A stretch of 37,934 bases of DNA, taken from NCBI GenBank assembly GCA_955652675.1, contig CATPBP010000242.1:1-37934 (forward strand), in the 5' to 3' direction. The DNA comes from Candidatus Dormiibacterota bacterium. GTDB lineage: Bacteria; Chloroflexota; Dormibacteria; Dormibacterales; Dormibacteraceae. The position numbers and the translations under genes were made by a program. The first letter of the stretch is position 1; each line of letters begins with the position of its first letter. A model generated the notes under the pieces. That model did no database searches, had not been told where the DNA came from, and saw only the letters and a program-made list of their open reading frames with translations. This document shows, one piece after another, positions 8,596-15,785 of this stretch.

Positions 8596-8620
8596 CCCTC
8601 CCCCTTGCTTGCGGGGAGGG
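8596..8620. repeat. Intergenic CCCTCCCC/GGGGAGGG palindrome
   Basis: CCCTCCCC (8596-8603) and GGGGAGGG (8613-8620) are perfect arms around a 9-nt loop, followed by two further GAGGGG units. It lies in the 127-bp gap between sodA and secG. T-runs precede rather than follow it on the plus strand, so it does not look like a classic terminator for sodA. It belongs to the palindrome set also seen near 33541 and 36061. Confidence 0.55.
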
Positions 8621-8705
8621 GAGGGGAGGGGTGCCCCGACTGCAGCCTTCGCCCCCAGCCGGCGTCCACCCGGCCGGCCCGTTATAGGTAAACTTCCGCG
8701 AGCCA

Positions 8706-8960
8706 ATGGATAAAGTCCGGAACGCGCTTGTCATCCTCGAAGTCGTCGTTGCCGTCCTCCTGATGACGGGGGTGCTGGTCCAGACGCCCAAGTCGACCGG
8801 CCTGGGCGGGACGATCGGCGGCGGGGACGGCGGCATCGGCGGTGGCTACCGCACACGCCGCGGCCTGGAGCGCCAGATCTACTTCACGACCTGGGTCCTC
8901 ACCGCGATCTTCCTGATCGTCTCCGTGGCGAACATCTGGTTCAACACGCACTTCGGCTGA
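8706..8960 (+). CDS. secG: Preprotein translocase subunit SecG
   Basis: Small auxiliary subunit of the SecYEG channel in the cytoplasmic membrane. The 84 residues form two membrane helices (about residues 7-23 and 57-75) separated by a Gly-rich loop. The loop has STGLGGTIGGG and then YRTRRGLE before the second helix, the pattern seen in Chloroflexota-type SecG. Position next to the glycolytic operon is a common monoderm arrangement. The ribosome-binding site is weak. A peptide-binding lipoprotein starts 22 bp downstream and probably shares the transcript. Confidence 0.88.
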   Translation: MDKVRNALVILEVVVAVLLMTGVLVQTPKSTGLGGTIGGGDGGIGGGYRTRRGLERQIYFTTWVLTAIFLIVSVANIWFNTHFG

Positions 8961-8982
8961 GAACGTCGAGCGGCGTGGGCTG

Positions 8983-10614
8983 ATGCGTGCAAGGGCCACT
9001 GGCCTGGTCGTGCTTTGCGCGGCCCTGCTGACACTGGCCGCCTGCCAGGCGCCGTTCCCCACCGCCAGGGTGGTCCCCGCACCCGGAGGCAGCGTCGTCG
9101 AGGCGCTCTATGGCGGGTTCCCTGGAGCGCTGAACCCCCTCTTCGAGGTGGAAGACAACGCACGGGACATCGACAGCCTGATCTATCAGGGCCTGACCGC
9201 GGTCCGCGGGGACCAGTCCGCAGCCCCGCTGCTGGCTCGCAGCTGGTCGATCTCGGACGACCGGCTGAGCTACACCTTCGAGCTCAGGCGAGACGTGCGC
9301 TGGGCCGACGGACAGCCCTTCACCGCAGACGATGTGATGTTCACCTTCGGCGTGCTTCGCAGCCCCGACTACGAACAGCAGACGATGCAGTTCTGGAGAG
9401 AGATCCAGGTCGAGAAGCCGGCCGACTACCAGGTCCGCTTCACCCTCAAAGCCCCCAGCGCCTCGTTCCCGCTGGCCCTTAGAGAGGGCATCGTGCCGCG
9501 CCACCTGTTTGCGGGGGTCAGCGTCAAGGCGATGGCCGCCGACGTCCACAGCAGCGGCAAGGCGCTGGGCACCGGCCCCTTCAAGGTCGGCTCCCTCTCC
9601 AGGGACCGGCGCACGGTCACACTGGACCGAAACCCCTTCTCGAACCCGCGGCCGTATCTGGACCACGTCTCGTTCCGCACCTATCCCACGCTGGGCGACG
9701 CCGTCGACGCCGTCTCGCGCGGCGAGGCGGATACGGTCGGCGCGCTGCAACCTCCGCAGCTGGGGTCTTTGACCACCCGCCAGGACCTTGCGGTTCGCCA
9801 GCTGAAGACCTTCAGCTTCAGCGCGGTCCTCTTCAACATCTCACCCGAACTCTCCGTCTACTTCAATCCCCCGGCGGTCCGCCAGGCGCTGGTCCAGGCT
9901 GTCGACCGGCGCAAGATCATCTCCGGCGTGCTGGAGGGCCGGGCCGATCCGGCTCCCGGGGCCATCCCGCCGACCGATTGGGCGTACTCGGCGGAGTCGG
10001 CGGCCAGGTTCCCGTATGACCCCAAGGCGGCCGCGCGAACTCTCGACGAAGCGGGCTGGAAGCTCAATCCCCAGACCGGCCTCCGCAACCGTCAGGGCCG
10101 CGACTTCTCAGTGAGCCTGGTCACCGCCGACGCCTTCCCCTACCGGCAGGTGGCGCAGAGCGTGAGCGCCCAGCTCCGCGAGGTTGGCGTGGAGGTCAAG
10201 GTGGACCCGGTGCCGGCCTCGGTGCTGGTCGGCAAGTACGTGCTCGGCCGCACCTATCAGATGGCTCTCGTCGCTTTCGACAATGGGCCCGACCCCGACC
10301 AGTACAGCCTCTGGCACTCAGGCGCCCCCAAAGACTCGTTGAACTTCGCCAGCCCGCTGGTGCCCCGGCAGGCGCTGATCGACAAGGACCTCGAGGATGG
10401 CCGCGCTGCGCCGGATCGCACGACCAGGAGGGCGGCCTACGCGGACTTCCAGGATCTGATGCAGGAGGCGACTCCGGCCATCTTCCTTTTCGAACCGCAC
10501 TACGCCTACGTCGTCTCGAACCGGGTGAAGGGGGTGCTGACAAACGCGGTGGTGGATCCGGTCGACCGATTCCAGCACGTCGCCGGCTGGTACGTCGAGA
10601 CCAGGGGTCAGTAG
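8983..10614 (+). CDS. ABC transporter substrate-binding lipoprotein, SBP family 5
   Basis: Predicted extracytoplasmic, lipid-anchored solute-binding protein of the oligopeptide/dipeptide/nickel family (543 aa). A signal peptide with the lipobox LAAC ends at about residue 21. The mature protein shows the family blocks LSYTFELRRDVRWADGQPF, TADDVMFTF, GTGPFKV and VRQALVQAVDRRKI. No permease or ATPase gene lies beside it, so it is an orphan binding protein or pairs with a transporter elsewhere. Substrate is unknown. It follows secG by 22 bp. Confidence 0.9.
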   Translation: MRARATGLVVLCAALLTLAACQAPFPTARVVPAPGGSVVEALYGGFPGALNPLFEVEDNARDIDSLIYQGLTAVRGDQSAAPLLARSWSISDDRLSYTFELRRDVRWADGQPFTADDVMFTFGVLRSPDYEQQTMQFWREIQVEKPADYQVRFTLKAPSASFPLALREGIVPRHLFAGVSVKAMAADVHSSGKALGTGPFKVGSLSRDRRTVTLDRNPFSNPRPYLDHVSFRTYPTLGDAVDAVSRGEADTVGALQPPQLGSLTTRQDLAVRQLKTFSFSAVLFNISPELSVYFNPPAVRQALVQAVDRRKIISGVLEGRADPAPGAIPPTDWAYSAESAARFPYDPKAAARTLDEAGWKLNPQTGLRNRQGRDFSVSLVTADAFPYRQVAQSVSAQLREVGVEVKVDPVPASVLVGKYVLGRTYQMALVAFDNGPDPDQYSLWHSGAPKDSLNFASPLVPRQALIDKDLEDGRAAPDRTTRRAAYADFQDLMQEATPAIFLFEPHYAYVVSNRVKGVLTNAVVDPVDRFQHVAGWYVETRGQ

Positions 10615-10626
10615 CGAGCCAAATGC

Positions 10627-11046
10627 TCAGTCGCCGCCGCCACCTCCGCCTCCACCCCCGTGCCCCTGCCCGTGATCCTCTTTGGGACGGGAGTCCGGCG
10701 GAGGCGCCGGTTGGGCGGCGGGCGCCGGGATGGGCGCGGCAACGGCCCCGGCGGGGATAGGCTGGGCCTCGACAGGCTGAGGCGCCAACGCGATGGGTCC
10801 GGCGGCTGCGGCTGGAGCGGCAGGCGCCTGGGCCTCCGGAGAGGGGACGACGGCGGGCTCAGGCGGCGCCAGGGGTGTGCTGCTTGGGACCGGGTTGAAC
10901 CCTGCCGGCGGGGCCGAGGGCTGAAGGACCGGGGTCACGCGCGCCGCGGGCGCAGTGGCCCCATGGCGGGCGTAGTCGTAGACGGCGAACACGAATCCGA
11001 ACAGGCAGAAGCCCAGCACGCCGAGCAGCACGGCAGTGAGCCTCAT
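10627..11046 (-). CDS. Hypothetical membrane-anchored Pro/Ala- and Gly-rich protein
   Basis: 139 residues: an N-terminal hydrophobic helix (about 3-23, LLGVLGFCLFGFVFAVYDY), then a long Pro/Ala-rich stretch of low complexity, and a C-terminal tail with HGQGHGGG leading into a run of nine glycines and a final Asp. This looks like a membrane-anchored, disordered extracytoplasmic tether. I do not recognise a family. It converges on the binding-protein gene, with 12 bp between stops. The opposite strand also has an open frame here, but it lacks a membrane segment and looks like a shadow of the Pro-rich code. No good ribosome-binding site is seen. Confidence 0.6.
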   Translation of the reverse strand: MRLTAVLLGVLGFCLFGFVFAVYDYARHGATAPAARVTPVLQPSAPPAGFNPVPSSTPLAPPEPAVVPSPEAQAPAAPAAAAGPIALAPQPVEAQPIPAGAVAAPIPAPAAQPAPPPDSRPKEDHGQGHGGGGGGGGGD

Positions 11047-11144
11047 GTACTAGGAACGCGGGAGCCGGGGCAGGTACCCTTTTCGGTCTGAGTAATGACG
11101 GCAAACATCGTGGCGGCCACCCAGGGCCGCCTGGGAGACAAGCC

Positions 11145-11888
11145 TTGGACCTTGGCCTGAGCGGAACCCGCGCGCTAGTGACCGCTGCCAGCAAGGGCCT
11201 GGGCCGAGCCTGCGCCGAATCGCTGGCCGCCGAGGGAAGTCGGGTCTTCATCGTCTCCCGCGACGAGGCCCGCCTGGCCACAGTGCGGGCCGAGATCGGC
11301 GCCGCCGGCCACCTGGCTGCGGACCTGGCCCAGCCGGATGCGGCCGGTCGGGCGCTCGCCGCCGCCGTGGCCGCCCTCGGCGGCCTGGACATCCTGGTCA
11401 GCAACGTGGGTGGTCCGCCCCCCGGCACCTTCGAGTCGACGGAGCTGGAGGCGTGGGATCGAGGCTACCAGCTCACGTTGATGAGCGCGGTCAGGCTGGC
11501 CAAAGCCGCGCTTCCTCACCTGAAGGAATCGGGGCGGGGACGGATAGTCCACATCACCTCGATCTCGGTGCGGCAGCCGATCCCCAACCTGGTGCTCTCG
11601 AATGCCTTCCGGTCGGCGGTCACGGCCATGGCGAAGACGCTTTCGGCCGAGGTGGCCCCCATGGGCGTCACCGTCAACAACATCGCCCCGGGCACGATCC
11701 TGACGGACCGGGTCCGCGAGATCCACGGAGACAACCTGGACGAGGTCGCCAAGGACGTGCCCGCGGGCCGAATCGGCCTGGCGGAGGAGATCGGCGCGAC
11801 CTGCGCCTTCCTCTGCTCGGTGCACGCCGGGTACATCACTGGACAGAGCATCGGCGTCGACGGCGGCGCAGTGCGAGGTGTGCACTGA
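11145..11888 (+). CDS. Atypical SDR protein, 3-oxoacyl-ACP-reductase-like
   Basis: 247 residues with the fold pattern of FabG-type short-chain dehydrogenases: TAASKGLGRACA near the start, LVSNVGGPPPG (in place of NNAG), HITSIS, VNNIAPGTILTDR and TGQSIGVDGG. Two things are unusual. The nucleotide loop has Ala for the first Gly of TGxxxGxG. The catalytic YxxxK is replaced by LSNAFR, so both Tyr and Lys are missing. A known FabG-like subgroup shares these changes, so this is a family trait, not decay. Function is unknown; it may bind nucleotides without classical reductase activity. TTG 11145 is supported by GGGAGA about 6 nt upstream. Confidence 0.85.
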   Translation: MDLGLSGTRALVTAASKGLGRACAESLAAEGSRVFIVSRDEARLATVRAEIGAAGHLAADLAQPDAAGRALAAAVAALGGLDILVSNVGGPPPGTFESTELEAWDRGYQLTLMSAVRLAKAALPHLKESGRGRIVHITSISVRQPIPNLVLSNAFRSAVTAMAKTLSAEVAPMGVTVNNIAPGTILTDRVREIHGDNLDEVAKDVPAGRIGLAEEIGATCAFLCSVHAGYITGQSIGVDGGAVRGVH

Positions 11889-11914
11889 ACCTCTTGTGCC
11901 GAGGTCCACGACAG

Positions 11915-12113
11915 TAGTGTCCTGCTCCAGAAATTCGCCGGCATATTGCGGCTCCGGACGTCGATGCGGGCGTCAGGGGGCCCGGCCCGTCGTCGTCACG
12001 CATCTCAGATGCGCTCCTCCTAGTGCCACCCCTTCCTTCGCCTCGGCGCCCGGACCAGCAGCCTGCGGCTGCCTGCCACAATCTGCTCGACGAACTTCCG
12101 AAGCAGGACACTA
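11915..12113. mobile_element. Candidate 199-bp MITE with TA target duplication
   Basis: The sequence from 11915 (TAGTGTCCTGCTCCAG...) and the reverse complement of the sequence ending at 12113 match at 20 of 23 positions, with 12 of 12 at the outer ends. The outermost dinucleotide on both sides is TA, the target duplication used by IS630/Tc1-mariner elements. The interior carries no convincing gene but has a small hairpin (GCAGCC-TGC-GGCTGC). This fits a miniature inverted-repeat element, or a deletion remnant of an insertion sequence, between an SDR gene and an aldehyde dehydrogenase gene. It fills most of the 324-bp gap. No transposase is present in the window. Confidence 0.6.
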
Positions 12114-12116
12114 GCA

Positions 12117-12186
12117 GTTCCAGGAGATGACGTTCCAGGAAAGAAGCGTGATCGGAGTAATACTCCTGGACCGGTCTCCGGTCCAG
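12117..12186 (+). promoter_or_regulatory. Cluster of operator-like repeats upstream of aldehyde dehydrogenase
   Basis: GTTCCAGGA occurs twice in direct orientation (12117-12125 and 12132-12140, 15-bp period) and an inverted TCCTGGA follows at 12164-12170. GGAGTA-A-TACTCC (12154-12166) is a perfect dyad, followed at once by a 9-bp perfect hairpin, CTGGACCGG-TCT-CCGGTCCAG (12166-12186). The aldehyde dehydrogenase start is 27 nt further on. The density of symmetry suggests regulator binding or a leader hairpin; no known family site is recognised. Confidence 0.45.
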
Positions 12187-12212
12187 TCCCACCTGAAATC
12201 GGGGGTGCTCAA

Positions 12213-13649
12213 TTGGCGACCATGATCATCGAAGGAGAGCGGGCCTCAGCCGCCTCAGGTGAGACCTACCAGGTGAAGAACCCGGCCACCGGGGAGGTAG
12301 TCGACGAGGTCCCCAACGGGGGCGTCGAGGACGTCGATCGGGCAGCTCGCGCGGCAGAGAAGGCTCAGAAGAGCTGGGGCAAGCTGGCTCCTGCGGAGCG
12401 CGCCCGCATCCTGCACGCGGCGGCCGCACACATGCTGGAGAAGGTCGACGAGATCGCGCCCGTCCTGACGGCGGAGCAGGGCAAGACCCTCCTCGAGTCG
12501 AAGATCGAGGCCAGGCGCTTCGGTGAGAACATCGCCTGGTTCGCCGACCTGGCGGACAAGGTGCACGGGGAGTACATCTCGCTGCCTGACGTCACCCAGT
12601 ACGGCCTCGTCCTCCGCCACCCGATCGGGGTGACCGGCGCCATCGTCCCCTGGAACTTCCCCCTGACCTTGGCCGCCAACAAGGTCGCGCCGTCTCTGGC
12701 TGCAGGGAACGCTGTGGTGCTCAAGCCGTCCTCGACCACCCCTCTGGCGACCCTGCGCTGCATCGAAGCGCTGATCGAGGGCGGGCTTCCCGAGGGAGTC
12801 GTCAACGTGGTCCTGGGACCGGGCACCGGAGAAGCCATCGTGACCCACCCCCTGATCCGGAAGGTGGCGCTGACCGGGTCCACCCCCACCGGCAAGAAGG
12901 TCGCCGCCGCGGCCGCTCCTCTCCTCAAGAAGGTGGTGCTCGAGCTCGGTGGCTCAGACCCGTGCATCGTCCTGGAGGACGCCAACCTCGACGAGGCGGC
13001 GAAGGCGATCTCGGTGGGCCGCTTCTTCAACTGCGGGCAGGCCTGCCTGGCCATCAAGCGGCTCTATGTCCAGGACGCCGTGTTCGACCCGCTGGTCGAG
13101 CGGCTGGTCGAGAGGGCTCGGAAGCTGAAGCCGGGAAACGGGATGCAGCGCGAGAGCCGGATGGGGCCGATGCATTCTGAGACCCAGCGGGCGGAGGTTG
13201 AGGCGCAGGTGAAGGACGCCGTCGAGCGGGGCGCCCGGGTCGTCTTCGGTGGGGGGCGCCCCGAAGGCGCCGAGTACGAAAACGGCTATTTCATCAACCC
13301 CACGATCCTGGTCGACGTACCCGACGACTCCCGGATGGTGACCGAAGAGGTGTTCGGACCGGCGCTGCCGGTGATGCGGATCGGGGACCTCGACGACGGC
13401 TTGAGCCGCGCCAACGCCTCCCCGTTCGGGCTCGGCTCCTCGATCTGGACGTCGAGCATGTCGGCAGCCCACCGGGCCGTCCAGGAGCTGGAGGCCGGCT
13501 ACACCTGGGTCAACGCCCTACAGATAGCACACGACGAACTTCCCTTCGGCGGCACCAAGCAATCCGGCTACGGCAAAGAGCACGGAATCGAAGCCTTCTA
13601 CCAGTACACAGACCAAAAGTCAGTCGTCTACGGCCTCGTAGGTAGCTAG
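12213..13649 (+). CDS. NAD(P)+-dependent aldehyde dehydrogenase
   Basis: ALDH-superfamily enzyme oxidising an aldehyde to its acid, resembling succinate-semialdehyde-type dehydrogenases. In the 478-residue chain the family blocks appear in order: VPWNFPL, KPSSTTPL, the cofactor loop TGSTPTGKK, the general-base Glu in LELGGSDP, the catalytic Cys in NCGQACLA, EEVFGPALPV and PFGGTKQSGYG. Substrate is not determined. The start is TTG 12213, with GGGGGTG about 5 nt upstream; ATG 12222 is a possible alternative but lies too far from that site. Upstream DNA is rich in symmetrical repeats and a transposon-like element, so its control may be unusual. Confidence 0.93.
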   Translation: MATMIIEGERASAASGETYQVKNPATGEVVDEVPNGGVEDVDRAARAAEKAQKSWGKLAPAERARILHAAAAHMLEKVDEIAPVLTAEQGKTLLESKIEARRFGENIAWFADLADKVHGEYISLPDVTQYGLVLRHPIGVTGAIVPWNFPLTLAANKVAPSLAAGNAVVLKPSSTTPLATLRCIEALIEGGLPEGVVNVVLGPGTGEAIVTHPLIRKVALTGSTPTGKKVAAAAAPLLKKVVLELGGSDPCIVLEDANLDEAAKAISVGRFFNCGQACLAIKRLYVQDAVFDPLVERLVERARKLKPGNGMQRESRMGPMHSETQRAEVEAQVKDAVERGARVVFGGGRPEGAEYENGYFINPTILVDVPDDSRMVTEEVFGPALPVMRIGDLDDGLSRANASPFGLGSSIWTSSMSAAHRAVQELEAGYTWVNALQIAHDELPFGGTKQSGYGKEHGIEAFYQYTDQKSVVYGLVGS

Positions 13650-13660
13650 CCGCCTTGTCC

Positions 13661-13684
13661 TTCCCTCCACGCCAGGGCAGGGAA
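13661..13684. repeat. TTCCCT/AGGGAA palindrome after aldehyde dehydrogenase
   Basis: TTCCCT (13661-13666) and AGGGAA (13679-13684) pair 12 nt after the stop codon. The C-run/G-run style recalls the other intergenic palindromes in the window. Confidence 0.35.
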
Positions 13685-13778
13685 CCGAAAGAACGCGCTA
13701 CTCGAAAGGCCGGATTCACTCCGGCCGTATGAGTTGTTTCCCCGAAGCCAGCCGTCACTCCCGCGAGGAGGGCGGGCC

Positions 13779-13806
13779 CGTGGGGGGAACCTGGGTTCCC
13801 CCCGCG
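13779..13806. terminator. Strong hairpin between convergent genes
   Basis: GGGGGGAACC and GGTTCCCCCC are perfect 10-bp arms separated by only TG, extendable to 13 bp with one G-T pair. It ends 2 bp before the stop of the minus-strand DksA-like gene and lies downstream of the plus-strand aldehyde dehydrogenase, so it can serve both. There is no T-run on either side. Confidence 0.55.
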
Positions 13807-13808
13807 AT

Positions 13809-14195
13809 TCAGGCTGATCGGCGGTTTAGGCGGTCCCAGCGGCTCTGGCAGGCTACGCACCTCGTGGCTTCGGGGCGGAAGCGGAGCCGCTCGGTTGCGA
13901 TAGCCTGCGCGCAGTCCTCGCACTCGCCGTACTTTCCCTCGGAGAGGCGGTCCAGCGCCCTCTCCACCTGCTCGCGGTTCTCGGCCAGGAGGTGGACCAG
14001 CGTGTCGTTGATCTCGCGGTCGCTCAGGACCTGCGCGAAGTCCGTGTCCTCGAAGTCCCGCGTGATGACGTCGCCGACGCTCTCGGCGATGGGCCGGTTC
14101 AGCCCGGCCTCCTCTTCGAACTGGTTCGCCAGCCTGGTCAGCGCGGCCCGGTTGGCTTGAAGTCGTGCGATCCGCTCCCTGTCTTCTTGAGTCAT
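13809..14195 (-). CDS. DksA/TraR-type C4 zinc-finger protein
   Basis: 128 residues with a helical, coiled-coil-like N-terminal two-thirds and a C-terminal zinc finger of pattern C-x2-C-x17-C-x2-C (CEDCAQA...TRCVAC). DksA/TraR proteins bind the RNA polymerase secondary channel and modulate transcription, often with ppGpp; small members like this are mostly uncharacterised. ATG 14195 is chosen because GGAGGG lies 6 nt upstream. A longer in-frame ATG at 14246 has no such site, and the family usually starts close to the helical region. It stands alone between two hairpin-bearing gaps. Confidence 0.85.
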   Translation of the reverse strand: MTQEDRERIARLQANRAALTRLANQFEEEAGLNRPIAESVGDVITRDFEDTDFAQVLSDREINDTLVHLLAENREQVERALDRLSEGKYGECEDCAQAIATERLRFRPEATRCVACQSRWDRLNRRSA

Positions 14196-14268
14196 CCCGA
14201 GCCCTCCGGTCAATTCCCTAGCAGCGAAGGTGACGAAGACTATCACATTGTCCTAAGGCGAAAACCCC

Positions 14269-14286
14269 CTCTTTTTGCAAAAAGAG
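14269..14286. repeat. Perfect AT-rich palindrome CTCTTTTTG-CAAAAAGAG
   Basis: An 18-bp perfect palindrome lies in the minus-strand gap between the SCP2 gene and the DksA-like gene, 74 nt before the latter's start. AT-rich symmetry is unusual in this GC-rich window. It could be a regulator site, or part of a terminator together with the GC hairpin at about 14340-14366. Confidence 0.45.
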
Positions 14287-14393
14287 AGCAAGCCATCCAG
14301 CGGGCGCTGAGAGCCCGGGGAGGGGGGCGAGGAGGAGGTCCGGCCGGGCCGGCCGGGAGCCGGCTCAGCCTCTCGGACGCCTCTCCGAGCGGT

Positions 14394-14729
14394 TCAACTG
14401 GGCCGCCGGAACATCGACTGCATCCGCATGGCAAGGCCCATGTCGCCCTTGACCTTCAACTTGCCGCTCATGAAGGCGGCGGTCGGGTCCATCTTGCCCG
14501 TGAAGATCTTGACCGCGTCCCGGCCGTCCGCCAGCAGCGTGAGGTTCGGCGTCTCGGCCTGGCCCTCGGTGGCTGACGCCTGGCCATCGGCCACCTTGAT
14601 GTACCACTTGCCGGCCTGGTCGCCGCTCAGGTCGAACTGGATGGTGGCGTTGGTGTTGCCCGCCTTCTCCGGCTGGAAATAGGCAGGCATGGCCTCGATC
14701 ACCTGGCCGGGTGTCAGCTCGTCGTTCAT
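14394..14729 (-). CDS. SCP2 sterol-binding domain protein
   Basis: A single-domain SCP2-like protein of 111 residues. The domain runs through NATIQFDLSGDQAGKWYIKV, then PNLTLLADGRDAVKIF and DPTAAFMSGKLKVKGDMG, the typical ending of the family. Such small proteins bind lipids or other hydrophobic ligands; bacterial roles are poorly known. ATG 14729 is chosen because GGAGG lies 5 nt upstream; upstream in-frame starts would run through the divergent operator region. It is divergent from the metallo-beta-lactamase-fold gene, with only 60 bp between starts. Confidence 0.85.
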   Translation of the reverse strand: MNDELTPGQVIEAMPAYFQPEKAGNTNATIQFDLSGDQAGKWYIKVADGQASATEGQAETPNLTLLADGRDAVKIFTGKMDPTAAFMSGKLKVKGDMGLAMRMQSMFRRPS

Positions 14730-14750
14730 ACGGTCCTCCATAAACATGAC

Positions 14751-14784
14751 GCCTTGCGCCATGCGCAAGGCTTCATCTTATACA
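14751..14784 (+). promoter_or_regulatory. 21-bp perfect inverted repeat and -10 box in divergent gap
   Basis: GCCTTGCGC-CAT-GCGCAAGGC (14751-14771) is perfect over 9-bp arms and sits between two divergent starts. TATACA (14779-14784) lies 5 nt before the plus-strand ATG, which would make that transcript leaderless. The -35 candidate (TTGCGC, 14754-14759, spacer 19) is inside the repeat, so a protein bound there could block the promoter. Confidence 0.5.
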
Positions 14785-14789
14785 GCGAC

Positions 14790-15785
14790 ATGACGGCAGG
14801 GAGGGACGACCTCGAGCTCACGGAAGTGGGCCCCTACATCTGGGCGCTGCGCCTCCCGATCCCGTGGGAGGACGGTCACGTCAACTCCTTTCTGCTCCCG
14901 GACGGGAAGGCCGTGGACGTGGTGGACTGCGGCATGAAGGCCGAGGACTCCCTTGAGCTCATCCATGCGGCGGTGGCCCGGCTTGGTGGCCCGGGGGGCC
15001 ACGTGCGGCGCCTGGTGGTCACCCATATCCATCCCGACCACTACGGCGGGGCGGGGGAGCTGACGCGCCGCTCGGGAGCGGAGCTGTACCTGCACCGGCT
15101 CGAGGTGCCCATGGTGCACCCCAGGTACATGGAGATCGACCAGCTGGTCGAGGAGGTGGGCCGATATCTGCTGGTCCACGGCGTACCCGAACAAGAGGCC
15201 AACTTCATGAAGAACGCGTCCCGTGGGCTGAGGGACTTCGTGACCCCGGCCGAGCCTGCGCTGCCGCTGGAAGGGACCGAGCTTCTGCAGCTGGGCAAGC
15301 GCCGGCTTCGGGTCGAATGGACGCCTGGCCACTCTCCTGGCCACGTCTGCCTCTACGACGTGGATGCCGGCTTCCTCTTCTCCGGCGACCAGCTGCTGCC
15401 CGAGTCAAGCCCAAACATCGGGCTCCATCCCCAGAGCACTCCAAACCCGCTGGACGATTACCTGCGGGGGCTGGCCAGGATCGTCGAACTGGCGCCCGCC
15501 CTGGTGCTGCCCGCCCACGGCCTTCCCTTCGCCGACGCCGCCGGCCGGGTGGAGCAGATGGTGGATCACCACCGCCGGCGAAAGCTCGGGATGCTGGAGC
15601 TGCTCTCGAACGGGGAGATGAACGGCTGGCAGGTGGCGACGGCGGTGTGGGGGATGCGCTCAAATCTGATCGACATGCGCATGGCGCTCCAGGAGGGGCT
15701 CGCCCACCTGCAATCGCTGAGCGTGGAGGGGAGAGTCGAAAAGCGCGCCAGTCCCGCGGCGGTTACCTGGCGGCGCTCGAGCTGA
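14790..15785 (+). CDS. Metallo-beta-lactamase-fold hydrolase
   Basis: MBL-superfamily hydrolase of 331 residues from ATG 14790. Metal-binding motifs are visible: THIHPDHYGG (HxHxDH), the later His in WTPGHSPGH, Asp in LFSGDQLLP and His in VLPAHG. The C-terminal 80 residues add a helical, winged-helix-like region seen in LACTB2/RNase Z-like MBL hydrolases (DHHRRRKLGML...). Substrate is unknown. I chose the ATG at 14790 rather than TTG 14754, because the latter lies inside the inverted repeat and a -10 box abuts the ATG. The 3' end overlaps the convergent DegV gene by 23 bp. Confidence 0.88.
   Translation: MTAGRDDLELTEVGPYIWALRLPIPWEDGHVNSFLLPDGKAVDVVDCGMKAEDSLELIHAAVARLGGPGGHVRRLVVTHIHPDHYGGAGELTRRSGAELYLHRLEVPMVHPRYMEIDQLVEEVGRYLLVHGVPEQEANFMKNASRGLRDFVTPAEPALPLEGTELLQLGKRRLRVEWTPGHSPGHVCLYDVDAGFLFSGDQLLPESSPNIGLHPQSTPNPLDDYLRGLARIVELAPALVLPAHGLPFADAAGRVEQMVDHHRRRKLGMLELLSNGEMNGWQVATAVWGMRSNLIDMRMALQEGLAHLQSLSVEGRVEKRASPAAVTWRRSS

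Noticed and set aside
10660-11091. Plus-strand frame opposite the Pro/Gly-rich protein
   Set aside because: Gly/Arg-rich translation with no hydrophobic segment or motif; the minus-strand frame has a membrane anchor and is more credible.
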